Part shown: piece by piece, positions 44,599 to 53,915 of the stretch | How positions within the stretch are numbered: position 1 is the first letter of the stretch | Layout: each line of letters starts with the position of its first letter | Assembly (NCBI GenBank): GCA_900542265.1 | Contig: UQML01000003.1 | Coordinates: 31,492-95,491 of the forward strand | Reading direction: 5' to 3' | From: an uncultured Eggerthella sp. | Lineage (GTDB): Bacteria; Actinomycetota; Coriobacteriia; Coriobacteriales; Eggerthellaceae | DNA length: 64,000 bases | Made by a program: the position numbers and the translations under genes | The notes under the pieces: model-generated | The model's database searches: none | What the model was told of the DNA's origin: nothing | The model's input: the letters and a program-made list of their open reading frames with translations, nothing else

Positions 44599-45636
44599 TT
44601 ACTGCTCATTTCTTTTGCGAGAAGACTTATGAACATCAATTACCTCATCGCCATCAAAACAAAGAGCATTAACTTGTGCACTAACCTCATCTAACGCTTC
44701 AAAGATTGAACCATGATACGTAAAGCCCGCTGCAGCTGTATGACCACCGCCATCAAAGACACGCGCTACTTGAGCAACATCAGCTTTATCTTTTGCACGC
44801 AATGATCCACGTACCGTATTTTCCTCTGATTCACGTAACAAAAGAGCAATTTGCACACCTTCAATGCTTCTCAGCTCATCAACTAAAACTTCTGAATCAG
44901 CCTTAAGAGCCCCAAATCGCTCAAAGTCATCAAGCATAAGATACGAGGCGACGAAAGCACCCTGATGCAAAAACACCATGCGATCTAACATTACTTTTTC
45001 AAGTTCCATAGAAGCAAGGCGACGATTTTGAAAAAACTCACGAGAAATTAAAGCAGGATCTGCACCAAACTCCATCATTTCAGCGGCCGCACTAAATGAT
45101 TCTGGTGTGGTATTTTGATACGCAAATCTTCCCGTATCAGTCATAACGCCTGTTAAAGAACATAATGCGCTTTTCGAATTAAGCGCTTCCATGGTTTTAA
45201 GAAGATCCCACACAATAAGTGAAGCAGCAGGTGCATCCGGGTCCACGTAGTTATACTGTGACATAACCAGATCACACGCATGATGGTCAATGGTGATAGT
45301 TGTAGTCGCTGCTTCTTGGATAGAAGCAGCATCACCAAGACGTTCTTGTGTAGGAACATCTACCGCAATAAAACAATCGTAACGTCTCTCATGACCATGC
45401 GCTGGTACAAACTGTTCAACTCCCGGCAAAAAAAGTAAATTGTGAGGTACCGGATCTGGTTTAGCCAAAAGAACAGTTACTTCTTTACCAAGTCCTTTAA
45501 GAGCATGGTAAAGTGCAAGACCCGCACCAATACAATCGCCATCAGGGTTTACATGACCACAGATGGCGATGGAGTTTACTTGGTTTAAACGGGCTGCTAT
45601 TTCGGATAATGTTGTGGTGCTTTGAGGTGTGAGCAC
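44599..45636 (-). CDS. nrnA: DHH/DHHA1 phosphoesterase, NrnA-like
   Basis: Bifunctional oligoribonuclease and pAp phosphatase family, degrading 2-5-mer RNA. 345 residues; motif I HVNPDGDCIG (28-37), DHH at 117-119, and the C-terminal DHHA1 pattern GGGHTAAAGF. GTG start. Located between rbfA and truB, the standard place for this gene in Gram-positive bacteria. Confidence 0.93.
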   Translation of the reverse strand: MLTPQSTTTLSEIAARLNQVNSIAICGHVNPDGDCIGAGLALYHALKGLGKEVTVLLAKPDPVPHNLLFLPGVEQFVPAHGHERRYDCFIAVDVPTQERLGDAASIQEAATTTITIDHHACDLVMSQYNYVDPDAPAASLIVWDLLKTMEALNSKSALCSLTGVMTDTGRFAYQNTTPESFSAAAEMMEFGADPALISREFFQNRRLASMELEKVMLDRMVFLHQGAFVASYLMLDDFERFGALKADSEVLVDELRSIEGVQIALLLRESEENTVRGSLRAKDKADVAQVARVFDGGGHTAAAGFTYHGSIFEALDEVSAQVNALCFDGDEVIDVHKSSRKRNEQ

Positions 45637-45667
45637 TTCTTTTCCTTATCTTGATTACTGAGCAATC

Positions 45668-46024
45668 TTAATCACGAGGCTTATTACGCTGTTCGTCACG
45701 TGCTAACGCATCAGCAATCCGTTCTGCTTGATCAACACTCGAATCTAGAATAAATCGCAACTCAGGAGCAACACGCCATGAAAGCTGCTTAGCCATCAAA
45801 GAACGAATACGTCCAGCTCCTTTTGCAAAAGCTTCAGCCACTTCAAGATAACGAGACGGTTCAGTCGTGTAGTAAACATTGCAGACGCTGCGATCAAAAC
45901 TTACTTCACAACCAGTAATAGTTACCAGCGAAAAGCGTGGATCAGTCATATCAAACAAGAGAATGTTTGCAATAACCTCACGTGCTTGCTCATTAACACG
46001 ACGCGATGAGGAATTCTGCTTCAT
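45668..46024 (-). CDS. rbfA: Ribosome-binding factor A
   Basis: KH-like 30S maturation factor. 118 residues; typical RVNEQAREVIANIL start, SFDRSVCNVYYTT strand and the C-terminal LRFILDSSVDQAERI. The ATG overlaps the infB stop (TAATG). Confidence 0.95.
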   Translation of the reverse strand: MKQNSSSRRVNEQAREVIANILLFDMTDPRFSLVTITGCEVSFDRSVCNVYYTTEPSRYLEVAEAFAKGAGRIRSLMAKQLSWRVAPELRFILDSSVDQAERIADALARDEQRNKPRD

Positions 46025-48756
46025 TATTCGGTCCTCTCAACCTCAACAACACGGAAGCCCTCAATGGTGTCACCAATCTTGATATCTTGATAACCAGTAA
46101 TACCAATGCCGCATTCATATCCACGGGAAACACTCTTAACGTCATCTTTGAAACGACGAAGTGAATCAATAGTACCTGTAAAGATAACCGTACCATCACG
46201 CACAATTCGTACTTGATCATCACGAGCGATCTCACCCTCAATGATGTAACAACCTGCAATAGTACCAACCTTAGGTACCTTGAAAGTTTCACGAACTTCT
46301 GCAATACCAGTATCTTGCTCAACAATATCAGGAGACAAAAGACCAACACGTGCTGCATTAATATCTTCAATTGCCTGGTAGATAACACTATAAAGACGGA
46401 TATCGACTTTTTCACGCTCAGCAACTTCGCGGGTCTTACCCGTAGGACGAACATTAAAGCCAATGATGATTGCATCAGATGCGGCAGCCAAGGTAACATC
46501 TGTTTCAGTGATACCACCAACCGCAGCATGAATAATATTAATCTTAACTTCTGACTGATCCATCTTAGAGAAAGCATCACGCAATGCTTCAATCGAACCT
46601 GCTACATCAGCTTTAACAACCAAATTAAGATCAGTAGTTTTGCCCTCTTCAATACGAGCAAACAAATCATCAAGATTCATATGTGAACGCTGTTCTTGTT
46701 TTGCAAGACGAGCACGAAGAGAGCGTTCTTCAGCTAAATGACGAGCATCGCGTTCATCTTCAAATACTCTAAATTCATCACCAGCAGTAGGAACTGAATT
46801 TAAGCCTAAAATCTCAACAGGATCTGCAGGACGCGCTGCATCAACATGCTCACCACGAGGATTAATCAAAGCACGGACTTTACCATAAGAGGTTCCCGCA
46901 ACGAGCACGTCACCAGGATGCAAAGTACCACGATTGATCAAAACAGTAGCAACAGAACCACGACCTTTGTCGAGATTCGCTTCAATAACAAATCCAGATG
47001 CAGGAGCATTAGGATTAGCACGCAATTCCAAAACATCCGCTTGTAACAAAATAGTCTCAAGCAAATCATCAATATGAAGATTTTGACGAGCAGAAACGTC
47101 TACAAACATATTCTGGCCGCCCCATTCCTCAGGAATAATGCCATACTCTGTAAGCTCTTGACGAACGCGATCTGGATTTGCGCCTGGTTTATCAATCTTG
47201 TTGACTGCCACAACAATGGGTACATCAGCGGCTTTTGCATGATTAATAGCTTCAATGGTTTGAGGCATAACGCCATCATCAGCAGCAACTACCAAAACAA
47301 TAACATCTGTTACCTGAGCACCACGTGCACGCATAGCAGTAAACGCTTCATGGCCAGGAGTATCAATAAAGGTAATTTGACGTCCATTAATGTTAACAAC
47401 TGAAGCACCAATATGCTGCGTAATACCACCTGCTTCACCTTCCGCAACACCGGTGTGTCTAATAGCATCCAGCAAAGAAGTTTTACCGTGATCAACGTGA
47501 CCCATAACAGTTACTACTGGAGGACGAGGCAGGAGGTCTTCCTCAGAGTCATGGTATACAACAGCATACTCCTCTTCTGGAGACACCACACGTACCTTAC
47601 GTCCTAAGTCATCAGCAATAAGATCAATCAATTCGTCACTCATTGACTGCGTTAGCGTAAGAGGATTACCCAACATAAACAAACGCTTAATGATGTCATT
47701 AGAGGACACATCCAATAATTCTGCGAATTGAGCAACGGTAGAACCTTGAGCAACTTCTACAACAGAATCATCTAAAACAAGCGTAGGATCTAAGCCCTTT
47801 TCGAGTGCCGCCAATTCTGCGCGCTCACGAGCTTCGGCCTCGCGCTTTTCTTTGCGCTTTTTACGGCGTCCCTGACCATCATGACTTGCCGCCTCAACCG
47901 CAGCACGTGCCTCAGCCAAAACCTTATCACGCTGGAATTTCTCAGCTTGAACCGCCATTTGCGAGTAGCGATCCTCAGTCTGTTCTGGCTCTTGTGTTTC
48001 TAACTCAGGTACTTCCGGCTCAAAAGACTTACGCTGTTTTTTGCCACGTGCATTTTTCTTTGCATGTGCTTGTTCATTCTTTTGCTGAGCCAACCGCTCG
48101 CGTTCATTATTAATTTGATCTAAAAGCGAGGAGAAATTAGTTCCTGTTGAACTAGGAGCTGCTTTAGGTTTAGATGCAGGTTTAGGTGCTTGTTGAGGAG
48201 CTGCTTTTGCACCACCATTCTTACGGTTTTGAAGCGCTTCTTCCACCGCTTTTTTCTTAGCGACTTCAGCTGCACGAGCTTCAGCACGTTCGCGATTACG
48301 TCTTTCTTGAGATTCGCGCTCAACACGCTCACGCTCGCGCTCAATTTGAGAAGCGAGTGACTCATAAGGACTCGCTGCCTTTTTCTCGGCAGGTGCTTCT
48401 TCAGAGTTTTCTTCTTCATTTGATGATGCTTGCTTAGATTCACGGCGTGCACGCTCTGCCTCACGAGCAGCTTTCTCAGCCTCAACTGCAGCGCGACGCT
48501 CAGCCTCTTCTTGAGCCTTTTTAGCTTCTGCTTGAGCTTGTTCTTCAGCTAATTTTTTAGCCTCTTCATCATCAAGCTTACCTGCACGTTGTTTTAATTC
48601 TGGTTCAAGATTCTTGCGAATCTTTTCTACGTAAGCATCCTGAAGAATAGAAGCGTGAGACTTAGCCGGAATTTTCATTTCAGCAAGACGAGCAAGCAGC
48701 TCTTTGCTCGTCATATCAAATTCTTTGGCCAATTCATGGACACGCATACCTGCCAT
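46024..48756 (-). CDS. infB: Translation initiation factor IF-2
   Basis: GTPase that brings fMet-tRNA to the 30S subunit. About 910 residues: an N-terminal IF2-N domain (MAGMRVHELAKEF), a long Ala/Glu/Lys/Arg-rich low-complexity linker (about 60-325), a second IF2-N region, the G domain with GHVDHGKT (419-426), and C-terminal beta-barrel domains. Start at ATG 48756 behind GAGGAA; an ATG ten codons upstream has no site and does not fit the family. Confidence 0.97.
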   Translation of the reverse strand: MAGMRVHELAKEFDMTSKELLARLAEMKIPAKSHASILQDAYVEKIRKNLEPELKQRAGKLDDEEAKKLAEEQAQAEAKKAQEEAERRAAVEAEKAAREAERARRESKQASSNEEENSEEAPAEKKAASPYESLASQIERERERVERESQERRNRERAEARAAEVAKKKAVEEALQNRKNGGAKAAPQQAPKPASKPKAAPSSTGTNFSSLLDQINNERERLAQQKNEQAHAKKNARGKKQRKSFEPEVPELETQEPEQTEDRYSQMAVQAEKFQRDKVLAEARAAVEAASHDGQGRRKKRKEKREAEARERAELAALEKGLDPTLVLDDSVVEVAQGSTVAQFAELLDVSSNDIIKRLFMLGNPLTLTQSMSDELIDLIADDLGRKVRVVSPEEEYAVVYHDSEEDLLPRPPVVTVMGHVDHGKTSLLDAIRHTGVAEGEAGGITQHIGASVVNINGRQITFIDTPGHEAFTAMRARGAQVTDVIVLVVAADDGVMPQTIEAINHAKAADVPIVVAVNKIDKPGANPDRVRQELTEYGIIPEEWGGQNMFVDVSARQNLHIDDLLETILLQADVLELRANPNAPASGFVIEANLDKGRGSVATVLINRGTLHPGDVLVAGTSYGKVRALINPRGEHVDAARPADPVEILGLNSVPTAGDEFRVFEDERDARHLAEERSLRARLAKQEQRSHMNLDDLFARIEEGKTTDLNLVVKADVAGSIEALRDAFSKMDQSEVKINIIHAAVGGITETDVTLAAASDAIIIGFNVRPTGKTREVAEREKVDIRLYSVIYQAIEDINAARVGLLSPDIVEQDTGIAEVRETFKVPKVGTIAGCYIIEGEIARDDQVRIVRDGTVIFTGTIDSLRRFKDDVKSVSRGYECGIGITGYQDIKIGDTIEGFRVVEVERTE

Positions 48757-48772
48757 GTATTTCCTCGTTTCG

Positions 48773-49054
48773 TTATTGTTTCTCATCTAATTGCGCATCG
48801 ATTATTTCTTGAGCGATGCGCTCATAGTCTTCATCTCGTAATTTTACGCGTAAAGCCCGATCAAAAGCTCTACTTTTATAAGCATGTTGGCAACAGGCTA
48901 AACTACAGACGTAAGCGCCCCGTCCATTACGTCGTCCTGATGGATCAAAACAAACTTCCCCTTCAGGAGTCCGTACAACGCGCAAAAAATCTCCTTTTGA
49001 AGAAGTTTTGCGGCAGACAATACACGTACGTTGATTATTCAGCTTCAAGCTCAT
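48773..49054 (-). CDS. ylxR: YlxR/RnpM family RNA-binding protein
   Basis: Small basic protein of the nusA-infB operon; in Firmicutes it binds the RNase P RNA. 93 residues with TCIVCRK (C11, C14), LRVVRTPEGEVCFDPSGRRNGRGAYVC and a further cysteine pair. The ATG overlaps the last 20 bp of nusA. Confidence 0.93.
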   Translation of the reverse strand: MSLKLNNQRTCIVCRKTSSKGDFLRVVRTPEGEVCFDPSGRRNGRGAYVCSLACCQHAYKSRAFDRALRVKLRDEDYERIAQEIIDAQLDEKQ

Positions 49055-50258
49055 CTTCTAAGCTTTCGTGAATACCACAATATTTAAAACCTGGACGAGC
49101 ATGATTTCTGCAACGCGTTCCATCAACTCCAATATAGGCGCATAAACCGTCATCATTCTCAATCTCTTCTTCATCAATCAGTGAATCATCATCCACTTCA
49201 GGAGTAAGGGCAAATGATGCTGATTTAATGTCTATATGCCAACCTGTCAAACGTGCGGCTAAACGTGCGTTTTGTCCCTCTTTACCAATTGCAAGAGAAA
49301 GCTGATCATCAGGCACAATAATGGTCGCGTAATTGTTTTCCTCATCAATGTCTACGCGCGTCACTCGTGCAGGAGAAAGCGCATTTTTAACATACACTGC
49401 TGGATCTTCATCCCACTGGATGACATCAACACGCTCATTGCGAAGTCCTTCAACAACCATGCGTACACGACTACCTTTAGGGCCTACACATGCGCCCACT
49501 GGATCAAGATTTGGTTCACGAGAAGCAACCGCAATCTTTGAACGCTCGCCTGGCTCACGAGCAATTGATTTAATCTCAACCAAACCATCATAAATTTCAG
49601 GAACTTCAATCTCAAATAAACGACGAATTAGATCAGGGTGAGTACGTGATACAACAATGGAAGGACGTGCATGTTCTCCACGCGTACGTGGCGTATCAGC
49701 GTTAGGATCACGAACATCAACAATAAGCGTCTTGATACGTTGATTATGACGATAGTGCTCATTGCGAGGACGTTCATTACGCTCGTTTGGATAACGCTTT
49801 AAGTCATAATGAGGAAGTTCTGCCTCTACCCCATCGCGAATTTTAATAATGGTAAAGTCAGGTGTCCCTTGTAGAACGGTGCCCGTGACTAAATCTCCAA
49901 CGCGATCAGCAAACTCCTCATAAATACTTTGACGTCCTGCTTCACGAACAATAGATCCAATAACATTTTTAGCATTCTGGGCAGCAATACGACTTACATC
50001 ACTTGGAGTTACATCACGCTCTTCAAATTCAGTGTACTCCCCAGTCTCAGGATCAGGCTCTCCTACGGGCACCAATTCATAGACATAGATCTTGCCCGTA
50101 TTGCGATCAATAATTACGCGTGCGTCATTTTCAAGATCGAGAATATGTTGATAACTTTTTGCAAGAGAAGACTCAAGGCGTTCAATTAAATAAAACTCAT
50201 CAATTTTGCGCTCATGAGCAAGCATCTGCAATGCTTCGATCAATTCGGAGGTTGCCAT
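49035..50258 (-). CDS. nusA: Transcription factor NusA with cysteine/histidine tail
   Basis: Controls pausing, termination and antitermination. 407 residues: N-terminal polymerase-binding domain (1 to about 130), S1 domain, two KH domains (GPKGSRVRMVVEGL and GKEGQNARLAARLTG). Beyond the usual actinobacterial end there is an acidic linker and a compact motif with C373, C383, H386, C394 and H397, which could bind zinc. This tail is not part of the canonical fold. Confidence 0.96.
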   Translation of the reverse strand: MATSELIEALQMLAHERKIDEFYLIERLESSLAKSYQHILDLENDARVIIDRNTGKIYVYELVPVGEPDPETGEYTEFEERDVTPSDVSRIAAQNAKNVIGSIVREAGRQSIYEEFADRVGDLVTGTVLQGTPDFTIIKIRDGVEAELPHYDLKRYPNERNERPRNEHYRHNQRIKTLIVDVRDPNADTPRTRGEHARPSIVVSRTHPDLIRRLFEIEVPEIYDGLVEIKSIAREPGERSKIAVASREPNLDPVGACVGPKGSRVRMVVEGLRNERVDVIQWDEDPAVYVKNALSPARVTRVDIDEENNYATIIVPDDQLSLAIGKEGQNARLAARLTGWHIDIKSASFALTPEVDDDSLIDEEEIENDDGLCAYIGVDGTRCRNHARPGFKYCGIHESLEDELEAE

Positions 50259-50276
50259 ACCTCATCCTTTCTGTCT

Positions 50277-50747
50277 TTATGCGTTAAAGTCGATAGTTGC
50301 TATCACGTGTGCTTTTTTAATAGTTTCATAAGGGATTTCTACTTCAGTTCCATCCACTAAAAGCTTTACTACATCATCAGTAATCCCATTCAAAATGCCC
50401 GTCCATTTTGCACGACCATTAAGAGGGCTCGTTAAAACAAGTGAAGCTTTTTCTCCTTCGAAACGTCGAAAATGATCCAAGGTACGAAGAGGTCTATCAA
50501 TACCTGGCGATGAGACTTCAAGTAAATATGCTCCTGGGAAAGGATCAAGCTCATCCATAACGCTATTAATCCAAGTTTGCGCCGCATCGAGCTCATCAAA
50601 TCCTACACCGCCTTCACAGTCGATATAGATTCTGATGGTAGGTGCTTTTTTGGAGCCAACAATTTCAACCGTAACGATTTCTAAATTGTTTTGCTCTGCA
50701 TAAGGACTCAAAATGTCTAAAATATGCTGTTCTTTTTTAGTTAGCAT
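50277..50747 (-). CDS. rimP: Ribosome maturation factor RimP
   Basis: 30S assembly factor. 156 residues; N-terminal domain ending RIYIDCEGGVGFDELDAAQ, then YLLEVSSPGIDRPL, the family signature, and an SH3-like C-terminal domain. First gene of rimP-nusA-ylxR-infB-rbfA-nrnA-truB-ribF. ATG 50747 has AGGAGG 7 nt upstream; a GTG one codon earlier is too close to it. Confidence 0.95.
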   Translation of the reverse strand: MLTKKEQHILDILSPYAEQNNLEIVTVEIVGSKKAPTIRIYIDCEGGVGFDELDAAQTWINSVMDELDPFPGAYLLEVSSPGIDRPLRTLDHFRRFEGEKASLVLTSPLNGRAKWTGILNGITDDVVKLLVDGTEVEIPYETIKKAHVIATIDFNA

Positions 50748-50781
50748 CACTTTCCCTCCTTTACAATGTACCTAGAAAACA

Positions 50782-50808
50782 AAGAAAGCGGGTAAAACCC
50801 ACTTTCTT
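50782..50808 (-). terminator. Terminator downstream of the zinc-ribbon gene
   Basis: AAGAAAG-GGGT and ACCC-CTTTCTT arms (11 pairs, one internal mismatch) with a 3-nt AAA loop, followed on the minus strand by a T-rich stretch. It lies between the zinc-ribbon gene and rimP. It also falls downstream of the possible rimP promoter, so it could act as a leader attenuator of the rimP operon. Confidence 0.55.
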
Positions 50809-50862
50809 GCGACGTGCGAAAGTATTGTCATATACAGGCTTTCTGTACATGATTGCCTAATA

Positions 50863-50891
50863 GTTATACCTCATTTTGTTCAGAGACGCAA
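50863..50891 (-). promoter_or_regulatory. Possible promoter of the rimP-nusA-infB operon
   Basis: TTGCGT (50886-50891), 17-bp spacer, TATAAC (50863-50868) on the minus strand. The -35 is weak. A small hairpin (TACAG/CTGTA) and the terminator-like hairpin at 50782-50808 would be in its leader. Confidence 0.35.
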
Positions 50892-50925
50892 ATAAGTTGT
50901 GGTTAACGCGTGTAATGAGGCAGTT

Positions 50926-51963
50926 CTAGGACTGTTGATCCTCACCCAAATATATTGGCTTCGCCTCATCTTTATGAGCTGCAAAAGAAGTCATTGAGGC
51001 TGATTTTCCGTTTTTTATGTCTTGCGTGAGAGGCGCCAAAATTGCTTTTGCATCACTTTTTGGATGATCAGATGCAATACTTTTTTCCCAACACTGATTG
51101 ATGACGGTCATACGGGTTATTAAATCAGTGTAAAGCGCTTGGATTTTTTGGTATTGTCCTGCATAAGGAGAAGCTTGCGTTACTTCAAGTGTGGTCATCG
51201 CTTGGTCTAAATCGGACCTGAGTTGTTCTATCTCTTCTGTTACCTGCTTAGCTTCTTCAGCTTTTTGCACGCGCGTTCCCTTTTTAGAAGATTGATATGA
51301 ACCTTCAAAAGAAGTGACCGCCTTTTCAACATTGCTATAACTCACCAAGGCCATTTCATAATAATGGTCAAGTTCTTGATACGTTTTCAAATCACGCATC
51401 TGTGTACTAATCTCAGCTTGTTCTTGCGCTTTAAGCTCTTCTTGTTGTTGTGTTTGCTGACGCTGCTGCGCATGCTCTTTATCTAGGTAGTCATAAACAA
51501 GATAGCCCAAAACACAGAGCAGCGACACAATGATGATAATGAGAGCAATTTTGAGAGGTTTTTTAAACCGTGAAGTTTTTTCCTCTTTTTGCTTATAGAC
51601 TTTCGGCGTATTGTCAACGTCAGCAATTACATTGGCATATTCATCAACAACACGTTTTATAGGAACCGTTATAAAGGGATCATCAGATCCTATTCGGGGA
51701 AGCTCATCAACAGATGATGGCAATGAACTTACATCTATCTTTTTTGACGGATCAAGCTCATTGCCATCTTTATCTTTATAGGTACGTTCAACAACAGGAG
51801 GAAGCTTCATAGTTTTATGACTTGCATCCATTCCTGTTTCTGCATAAAGCAGCATCTCAGTTGCAGCGGCTAATCGCTCATTAATCTCCTCAACACTCAA
51901 GCCGCACTGAGGACAGGCCGTTTGACCTTCTTCGATTTTCGTGCCGCAATCAAGACAATACAT
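50926..51963 (-). CDS. Zinc-ribbon membrane protein of unknown function
   Basis: 345 residues, no family recognised beyond its parts. A zinc ribbon opens the protein (C3, C6, C17, C20), then a Pro/Asp-rich cytosolic region. One transmembrane helix follows (about 137-158: LKIALIIIIVSLLCVLGYLV), then a Gln/Glu/Lys-rich likely coiled coil (165-200) and an outer helical domain. By the positive-inside rule (RFKK before the helix) the ribbon is cytosolic and the C terminus outside. Nine bp downstream of leuA. Domain plan resembles zinc-ribbon/TM proteins such as TcaA, but homology is not claimed. Confidence 0.8.
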   Translation of the reverse strand: MYCLDCGTKIEEGQTACPQCGLSVEEINERLAAATEMLLYAETGMDASHKTMKLPPVVERTYKDKDGNELDPSKKIDVSSLPSSVDELPRIGSDDPFITVPIKRVVDEYANVIADVDNTPKVYKQKEEKTSRFKKPLKIALIIIIVSLLCVLGYLVYDYLDKEHAQQRQQTQQQEELKAQEQAEISTQMRDLKTYQELDHYYEMALVSYSNVEKAVTSFEGSYQSSKKGTRVQKAEEAKQVTEEIEQLRSDLDQAMTTLEVTQASPYAGQYQKIQALYTDLITRMTVINQCWEKSIASDHPKSDAKAILAPLTQDIKNGKSASMTSFAAHKDEAKPIYLGEDQQS

Positions 51964-51972
51964 ATAGCTTAA

Positions 51973-53496
51973 TTAGTTTTCCTTAGACGCAATTAAACGG
52001 TTCAAAGCATTCAGATATGCCTTTGTTGAAGAAACAATAATATCGCCGTCTGCACCACGTCCGGTGAACACAGTTCCATCCGCAGCAGTTACGCGAATAG
52101 TAACTTCACCCAAAGCATCAATACCACGAGTTACTGCTTGTACCGCAAATTCAGAAAGCTCATTTTCAATATCAACAATCTGATTTACTGCTTGATAAAC
52201 AGCATCTACCGGACCTGTTCCCACGGAACAAGCAACGTATTCATTACCCTTATCATCTTTAAGCGTAATAGTTGCTGTTGGAGTAAGCGGCTGTCCGCAA
52301 GAGATTTGAACACTTTCAAGGGTGTAGCGTGCTTGACGAATACGTCCCTGCTCACCAACCAAAGATTCAAGATCCTCATCATAGACTTCCTTTTTCTTAT
52401 CAGCCAAATCAAGGAAGGCGGTATGGAGGTCTTCGAATTCTTGACCTTCAATATGATAACCCAATGCTTCAAGCCGATGACGCAATGCTGCACGACCAGA
52501 ACGAGCAGACAAGACAATTGAGCTTTGGCCTGCTCCCACTTCTTCTGGGTCAATAATTTCATACGTTGTACGTGCCTTAATAACACCATCTTGATGAATA
52601 CCTGAAGAGTGAGCAAATGCATTAGCACCCACAATAGATTTATTAGGCTGTACTAAAAAGCCGGTAATAGAAGAAACAAGCTTTGATGCACGAATAAATT
52701 CGCGGGTATTAATGTCGGTATGAGCATCTAGCTCTTCACCATGCATCTTAATAGCCATGACGACTTCTTCCATGGCGGTATTACCGGCACGCTCACCAAG
52801 GCCATTAATCGTGCATTCAATCTGCGTTGCGCCATTTTCGACACCCGCAAGAGACAATGCTGTAGCCATACCTAAGTCATTGTGACAATGGACAGAAATG
52901 GAAGCCTTGTCGATATTTTTAACGTTATCCATTAAGAACTTGATACGGCGACCATATTCTTCTGGCAATGAATATCCTGTCGTATCAGGAATATTAACTA
53001 CGGTAGCTCCTGCATCAATAACAGCTTCAACAACCTTTGCGAGGAACTCATAATCTGAACGACCTGCGTCCTCACAATAGAACTCAACATCTTCAACAAA
53101 TTTCTTAGCATATTTAGTTGCATGAATTGCACGCTCTAAAATTACTTCTGGCGTGGTGCGAAGCTTGTCATAAATATGGCTGTGAGAAACGCCAATGCCC
53201 GTATGAATACGAGGACGCGCGCAGTTTGCGAGTGCCTCTGCGGCTGAATCGATATCTTTTTCCACCGCACGAGTCAAAGCACACACAACTGCGCGATCCC
53301 CTACTTCAGCAGCAATCTGCTGAACACTTTTAAAATCTCCCGGTGAGGATACGGGAAAACCTGCTTCAATTACGTCAACATTCAAACGAAGTAGTTGGCG
53401 CGTGATGACTAGTTTCTCTTCTGAATTCATTGATGCGCCGGGTGACTGTTCACCGTCGCGCAAGGTGGTATCAAAAATTGCAATCTTTCTGGTCAT
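51973..53496 (-). CDS. leuA: 2-isopropylmalate synthase
   Basis: First step of leucine synthesis. About 507 residues: TIM barrel with DTTLRDGEQSPG (9-20) and metal-binding HCHND (H203, H205), then a C-terminal LeuA regulatory domain (about 380-507) expected to bind leucine. Related isoforms (citramalate or homocitrate synthase) cannot be fully excluded. No leuB, leuC or leuD is nearby. Start at ATG 53496 with AAAGGA upstream; the ATG five codons earlier overlaps that site. Confidence 0.93.
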   Translation of the reverse strand: MTRKIAIFDTTLRDGEQSPGASMNSEEKLVITRQLLRLNVDVIEAGFPVSSPGDFKSVQQIAAEVGDRAVVCALTRAVEKDIDSAAEALANCARPRIHTGIGVSHSHIYDKLRTTPEVILERAIHATKYAKKFVEDVEFYCEDAGRSDYEFLAKVVEAVIDAGATVVNIPDTTGYSLPEEYGRRIKFLMDNVKNIDKASISVHCHNDLGMATALSLAGVENGATQIECTINGLGERAGNTAMEEVVMAIKMHGEELDAHTDINTREFIRASKLVSSITGFLVQPNKSIVGANAFAHSSGIHQDGVIKARTTYEIIDPEEVGAGQSSIVLSARSGRAALRHRLEALGYHIEGQEFEDLHTAFLDLADKKKEVYDEDLESLVGEQGRIRQARYTLESVQISCGQPLTPTATITLKDDKGNEYVACSVGTGPVDAVYQAVNQIVDIENELSEFAVQAVTRGIDALGEVTIRVTAADGTVFTGRGADGDIIVSSTKAYLNALNRLIASKEN

Positions 53497-53562
53497 CTCG
53501 CGTCCTTTCATGAGTAAAAGCGTATTAATGAACTATATCATTTCTCCGCTTATTACGTCACG

Positions 53563-53901
53563 CTAAACAGCATCTTTATCGCGTTCTCCTGTACGAACGC
53601 GAATAACACCTTCAACATTGGAGATAAAGATCTTTCCATCTCCAACTTCACCGGTACGCGCAACATCACAGATGAGATCAACAAGGTCGTCGACCCTATC
53701 GTCATCTACGATTATTTCAAACTTGATTTTAGGAATCATGTTTAAAAAAACTTCGCTACCACGAACATATTCTTTCCATCCATGCTGATTGCCGCATCCA
53801 AGCACCTGCGAGATCGTCATACCTGAAACATTATTCTCACAAAGTGCATCTTTAAGTGGTTCGAGCTTTTCTGTACGAACAATAGCAGTAATGCGCTTCA
53901 T
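53563..53901 (-). CDS. glnK: PII nitrogen regulatory protein (GlnK/GlnB family)
   Basis: Signals nitrogen and energy status; when beside amtB it usually plugs the ammonium channel. 112 residues from ATG 53901. The body is typical (MKRITAIVRTEKLEPLKDAL, then TGEVGDGKIF, the nucleotide-binding B-loop). In the T-loop, aligned to E. coli GlnB, residue 46 is Val and residue 51 is Val, so the Tyr51 used for uridylylation or adenylylation is missing; a Tyr sits at 45. It follows amtB with a 14-bp gap. Confidence 0.94.
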   Translation of the reverse strand: MKRITAIVRTEKLEPLKDALCENNVSGMTISQVLGCGNQHGWKEYVRGSEVFLNMIPKIKFEIIVDDDRVDDLVDLICDVARTGEVGDGKIFISNVEGVIRVRTGERDKDAV

Positions 53902-53915
53902 ATCAATCACCCTCT

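Noticed and set aside
45993..46592. 199-codon minus-strand frame
   Set aside because: Another reading frame of infB; Leu/Val-rich, with no family match.
47805..48485. Open frames over the infB linker on both strands
   Set aside because: They arise from the biased composition of the IF-2 low-complexity linker.
48210..48620. Repeat array in infB
   Set aside because: Degenerate Ala/Glu/Lys/Arg codon repetition of an IF-2 linker, not a nucleotide repeat element.
53497..53562. T-box or leucine riboswitch before leuA
   Set aside because: Only about 65 bp separate glnK and leuA; there is no room for a T-box and no terminator is seen.
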